From contig JAJRRF010000162.1 of assembly GCA_024279735.1 (NCBI GenBank), positions 1-32,188 on the forward strand: a DNA stretch of 32,188 bases. The letters are read 5' to 3'. This document shows, piece after piece, positions 28,711 to 32,188 of this stretch. The notes below the pieces were generated by a model. The model saw only the letters and a program-made list of their open reading frames with translations, was not told the origin of the DNA and ran no database searches. The position numbers and the translations under genes are program-made. The stretch is from Alphaproteobacteria bacterium. Lineage in GTDB: Bacteria > Pseudomonadota > Alphaproteobacteria > Rhizobiales > JAJRRF01. Within the stretch, counting starts at the first letter, position 1. Every line of letters begins with the position of its first letter.

Positions 28711-31630
28711 TTACTTCTTCTTTTGTTTGTCCTTCAGGTCATTTTTCAGGCCCATCAGGGCGGCAAACGGCGAATCAGGATCCATCACAGCAACTTTCTT
28801 GGGACGGGATGAGCCATAACTTTGCTTGCCCTTGCCGCCGCCAGCATTATTTCTGCCACGGTCATTGCTGCGTTTTTTGCCTTTATAGCCATCTTTTTTA
28901 AAGTTGCCGCCGTCACGCCTCTTGCCATCACGTCCTGGCCTCGCACCATTCCTTGCTCTTTGGTCGGGTTTTTTACGGTTATTTTGATTATTGTTGTTAT
29001 ATTTGCGGCGCGGTTTCCACAGTTCATCATACAGCACTTCTTCTTCAGCGTCAGGGTCAACCACTTCAGGCTCAAACGACAGGCCTGAAATATTGAGGTA
29101 AGGCGAGAGCATTTCAGCTGCGGCCTTGCTGACCTGTAATTCCTGCGCTGTATCAATTTTCTTTTTCTTTTGTGGAATTACCCGCTTGTTCATCTGGAAA
29201 TTCAGGGATTTCAGGATATTGGTCATTTCATCCATAGAGCAGCCGAGAATGGACAGCATGTCAGTCTGGATACGGAAAGAACCAAATCCGGTTGCGCCTT
29301 CTGGCAAGGGGGTCTTCTTGTCCCTGTTATAGGCCAGCAGGGGGCGGATCATTTCACTAAGCCGTTCCAGCATGTCGATACGGACAGCCCGTTCGCCGCA
29401 GAGATGATAGCCGCAGGCGCGGTATTGCCGCTCATTCAGGCTTTTGTCAGCCTTGACGGAGGTCAGCCCGGCAGCGGGCGGCTCAGGAAAGGCATGTTCC
29501 TCATCGGCAGGGTTTTCTGATGTGCTGGTCAGCAGCAGGATAAGTTCGGCAGCAGCGGGCTTCAGCAGAATAGGGATATAGATATTAAATGCGCCAAAGC
29601 GTACACCATACTTGCGCAACTGGGCACGGGCGGTCTGGTCAAGCTGCTTGATATCATTGGCAATGCTTTCGCGCTTGAGTGAACCAAGGCTTTCAATGAT
29701 CTGGAAGGCAACGCCTTTTGCCAGACCTGAAATTTCCTCAGCCTTCTGGAGTTTGACCAAAGGGTTCAGCACAGTCTCGATATGGCTGGTGATCCAGGTC
29801 TTGAGCTTTTCCTCGACCTGGCCTTTTTGCGGATCGGGAAGAGATTCGTCTGCAAACAGGATAATGTCTGGGGACAGCGGGCTTGCGCCTTTTGCCAGCC
29901 TGCCAATCGCCTCATCTTTCCAGGTGATCGCGCCTGTGCGTGTCAGGACAAAACTGGCATCAGATGCCTTGAGGAGTTCTTCTGCTTTTTGGATCATTGC
30001 TTGTGTCAGCACCTTGCTTGCCGCATTGCGTGCTGCCTTACCTTGTGTTGTCTGGTTCCGGTTCAGTGGTGCAAACCTGAAACCTGATATTTTTCCGACT
30101 GCGTGGTTTTCGACATAGAGTTTACCATCATGCCCGATTTCTGCAAACAGTTCTTCATTGTCTCGCAATTTACGTAACAGGGTGCTGGTCTTGTGGTCAA
30201 CAAACTGTTTGGTCAGGCACAGGTGAAGTGCATCTGACAACTTGTTTTCTATCTCATGTGAACGCTCCTGCCAATAATCTGCATTTTCCAGCCAGTCCGG
30301 ATGGTGTGATACAAAGGTCCATGTCCTGATATGGGCAACCCGTTGTGACAGGCTGTCAATATTACCGTCTGTCCGCTCTGCAAAAGAGATTTGGCGGGCA
30401 AACCAGTCTTCAGGAATCCGTCCCTTTGGGGACATTAAGAACATAAATACCGTTTTGACAAGTTCTGCATGGGCATTGATCGAAATTTTTTTAAAGTCAG
30501 GCATCTGGCAGACTTCCCAAAGCTTTTGGACATGACGCTTGTTTTTCAGGTTGTGAATAACTTCCTCGTCAGTGGAAAGAATTTCCAGCACAGCCAGGTC
30601 ATCGGCAAGCCCAGAGCGGATCAGAGCCTTGTTGTTGGGCAGGACAGACAAGCTGGTGAGCAAGGCCTTGAGGGAAGAAAAGTTCAGCCTGTTATTGCGC
30701 CATTGCAATGCCTTGATGGGCTGGAAGCTGTGGGTCTCAAGCTGTTCAATAAGCTGGGGATCAAAAATATCAACATCCCCCGTTACGCCAAAAGTGCCGT
30801 CATTCAGGTGCCGTCCCGCGCGCCCTGCAATTTGCGAGAGTTCGGCAGGGGACAGGTCGCGGAAACGGCGGCCATCAAACTTGCGGGTGGCAGCAAAGGC
30901 GACATTGTCCACATCAAGGTTCAGTCCCATACCAATGGCATCGGTGGCAATCAAATAATCGACCTCGCCCGACTGGTACAGCTCGACCTGGGCGTTACGG
31001 GTGCGCGGCGACAATGCGCCGATCACCACAGCTGCGCCGCCCTGTTGCCTGCGAACCAGTTCAGCAATGGCATAGACCTCACTGGCGGAAAAGGTGACAA
31101 TGGCGGTGCGGCGGGGCAGGCGGCTGATTTTCTTTTTACCGGCATAGCTGATCTGTGACAGGCGGGGGCGGGTAATGACATTAATGCCAGGCAGTACGAT
31201 ATTGAGGATGTGCATCATGGTGGCCGCGCCGAGCAACATGGTCTCACTCTGGCCGCGCATATGCAGCAGGCGGTCGGTAAAGATATGGCCGCGTTCTGCA
31301 TCCCCGGCCAACTGTACCTCGTCTATTGCCAGAAAGGCGACAGGCAGGTCGCGGGGCATCGCCTCCACTGTGCAGACATAAAAGCGCGCCTCTTCAGGCT
31401 TGATCTTTTCCTCGCCTGTAATCAGGGCAACCTGGGACGGGTCAACCCGTTGGCAAATCCGGTCATAGACCTCACGCGCCAGCAGCCGTAGCGGCAGGCC
31501 AATCATGCCCGTTTCATGCCCGAGCATCCGTTCAATTGCCAGATGGGTCTTGCCCGTATTGGTCGGACCAAGCACCGCCGTCACATTGCGCGAATGCGTC
31601 CCGTCCACCCCCAGTATAACCTGCCCCATG
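28711..31630 (-). CDS. SUV3/MgpS-like ATP-dependent RNA helicase
   Basis: 'GPTNTGKTHLAIERM', 'LALREVYDRI'-type region, 'AIDEVQLAGD', 'ATDAIGMGLNL', 'QIAGRAGR', Lys/Arg/Asn-rich C-terminal tail. ORF opens at 31686; MGQVILGVDG near 31630 is a plausible start. Confidence 0.92.
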
Positions 31631-31728
31631 TCTTTCCCCTTACAAATATGTCCAGTGCTTGTAACATTTTTTGTCCGTGGTGGCACAAAAGTTGGGGGAT
31701 TGTGTGGTTGTGATGCTTTTGGGCGAAG

Positions 31729-31753
31729 GTCATGTCATGTCATGTCATGTCAT
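31729..31753. repeat. Pentanucleotide microsatellite (GTCAT)5
   Basis: GTCATGTCATGTCATGTCATGTCAT read directly. Confidence 0.95.
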
Positions 31754-31768
31754 GACGTGCTTCTTTTG

Positions 31769-31945
31769 CTTGTTATCCTGAATTTAGTTCAGAATCCAAA
31801 CGTGCTGAAGTCTGTTTTTTTGCCCGTCAGGAACTGAGGGGCGGAAAGCAGTTCTGACTGCCTCGGTCTTGGTTTGTGTTGGCGGCTGTGATAAAGTAGT
31901 GGACATTCGGGGTTATGAATCCTGAAACGAGTTCAGGATGACAAA
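31769..31945. repeat. MITE-like element bounded by inverted TTGTYATCCTGAA repeats
   Basis: TTGTTATCCTGAATTTAGTTCAGAATCC (left) and GAATCCTGAAACGAGTTCAGGATGACAA (right) are an imperfect inverted pair. Confidence 0.5.
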
Positions 31946-32154
31946 GGGCGTGGTTGCAGATAATGTGAATGATTTTGTCCTGAGCGTTTTGCCTCTTTGA
32001 GCCTTTTAGGATAAACCTGTGTTCAGGCAGACCAGAAAACACACACCTCTTCAATAGTTCGGACAGTTTTCACCCAACAAAAAAATAAGTGAGCCCTCAA
32101 TTTGTGGGAAGATGGTGTTGTAAACGACATCAATCCTTCAAAACGGAGGAACTC

Positions 32155-32188
32155 ATGGACATTGTAACAACTGTTCTGGATCAAATGC
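32155..32188 (+). CDS. 5' end of a CDS truncated by the window edge (MDIVTTVLDQM...)
   Basis: ATG preceded by AACGGAGGAACTC, a strong RBS. Too short to identify. Confidence 0.5.
   Translation, partial: MDIVTTVLDQM

Noticed and set aside
28237-31837. Numerous plus-strand ORFs (e.g. 28237-28812, 30469-31158, 29612-30118)
   Set aside because: Antisense to the clearly coding S4 and helicase genes; sequences look like shadow ORFs without family motifs.
32080-32188. Possible left end of an insertion sequence at the window edge
   Set aside because: Only 11 codons of the downstream ORF are visible and no terminal inverted repeat partner is in the window, so a transposase cannot be claimed.

Overview
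The window looks like ordinary alphaproteobacterial chromosome; the taxon is inferred from gene content and order only. Its core is an aa3-type cytochrome c oxidase locus: coxB, coxA, ctaB, a small CoxF-like gene, ctaG/cox11, coxC, a DUF983 gene, a SURF1 gene, then thrC, a GNAT gene and a 7TM-PAS-GGDEF-EAL gene. Flanking genes include an AhpD/CMD-like gene divergent from a TetR regulator, a LOG-family gene, two tandem DsbA-like genes, a DUF721/DciA gene, mutY, ialB, a metallophosphoesterase, a CCA-adding enzyme, a TPR gene, tRNA-Val(GAC), ybjN, proC, carD, fdxA, an S4-domain gene and a SUV3-like helicase. Two genes absent from the ORF track were read by eye: rpmJ (bL36, 41 aa, minus strand, 24234-24359) and a 53-aa Cys-rich single-TM protein between ctaG and coxC (12739-12900). 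The most unusual item is a free-standing 155-aa mini CoxA (10266-10733). It corresponds to only helices IX-XII of cytochrome oxidase subunit I, has an altered haem-ligand motif (HFH to HAY), has its own RBS, and lies behind an unusual double hairpin immediately downstream of full-length coxA. Other items worth checking are tandem TetR operator-like palindromes, a 36-bp perfect palindrome, paired inverted 'TCCTGAAC-AAGTTCAGGATGACA' repeats, a (GTCAT)5 tract and a candidate sRNA.
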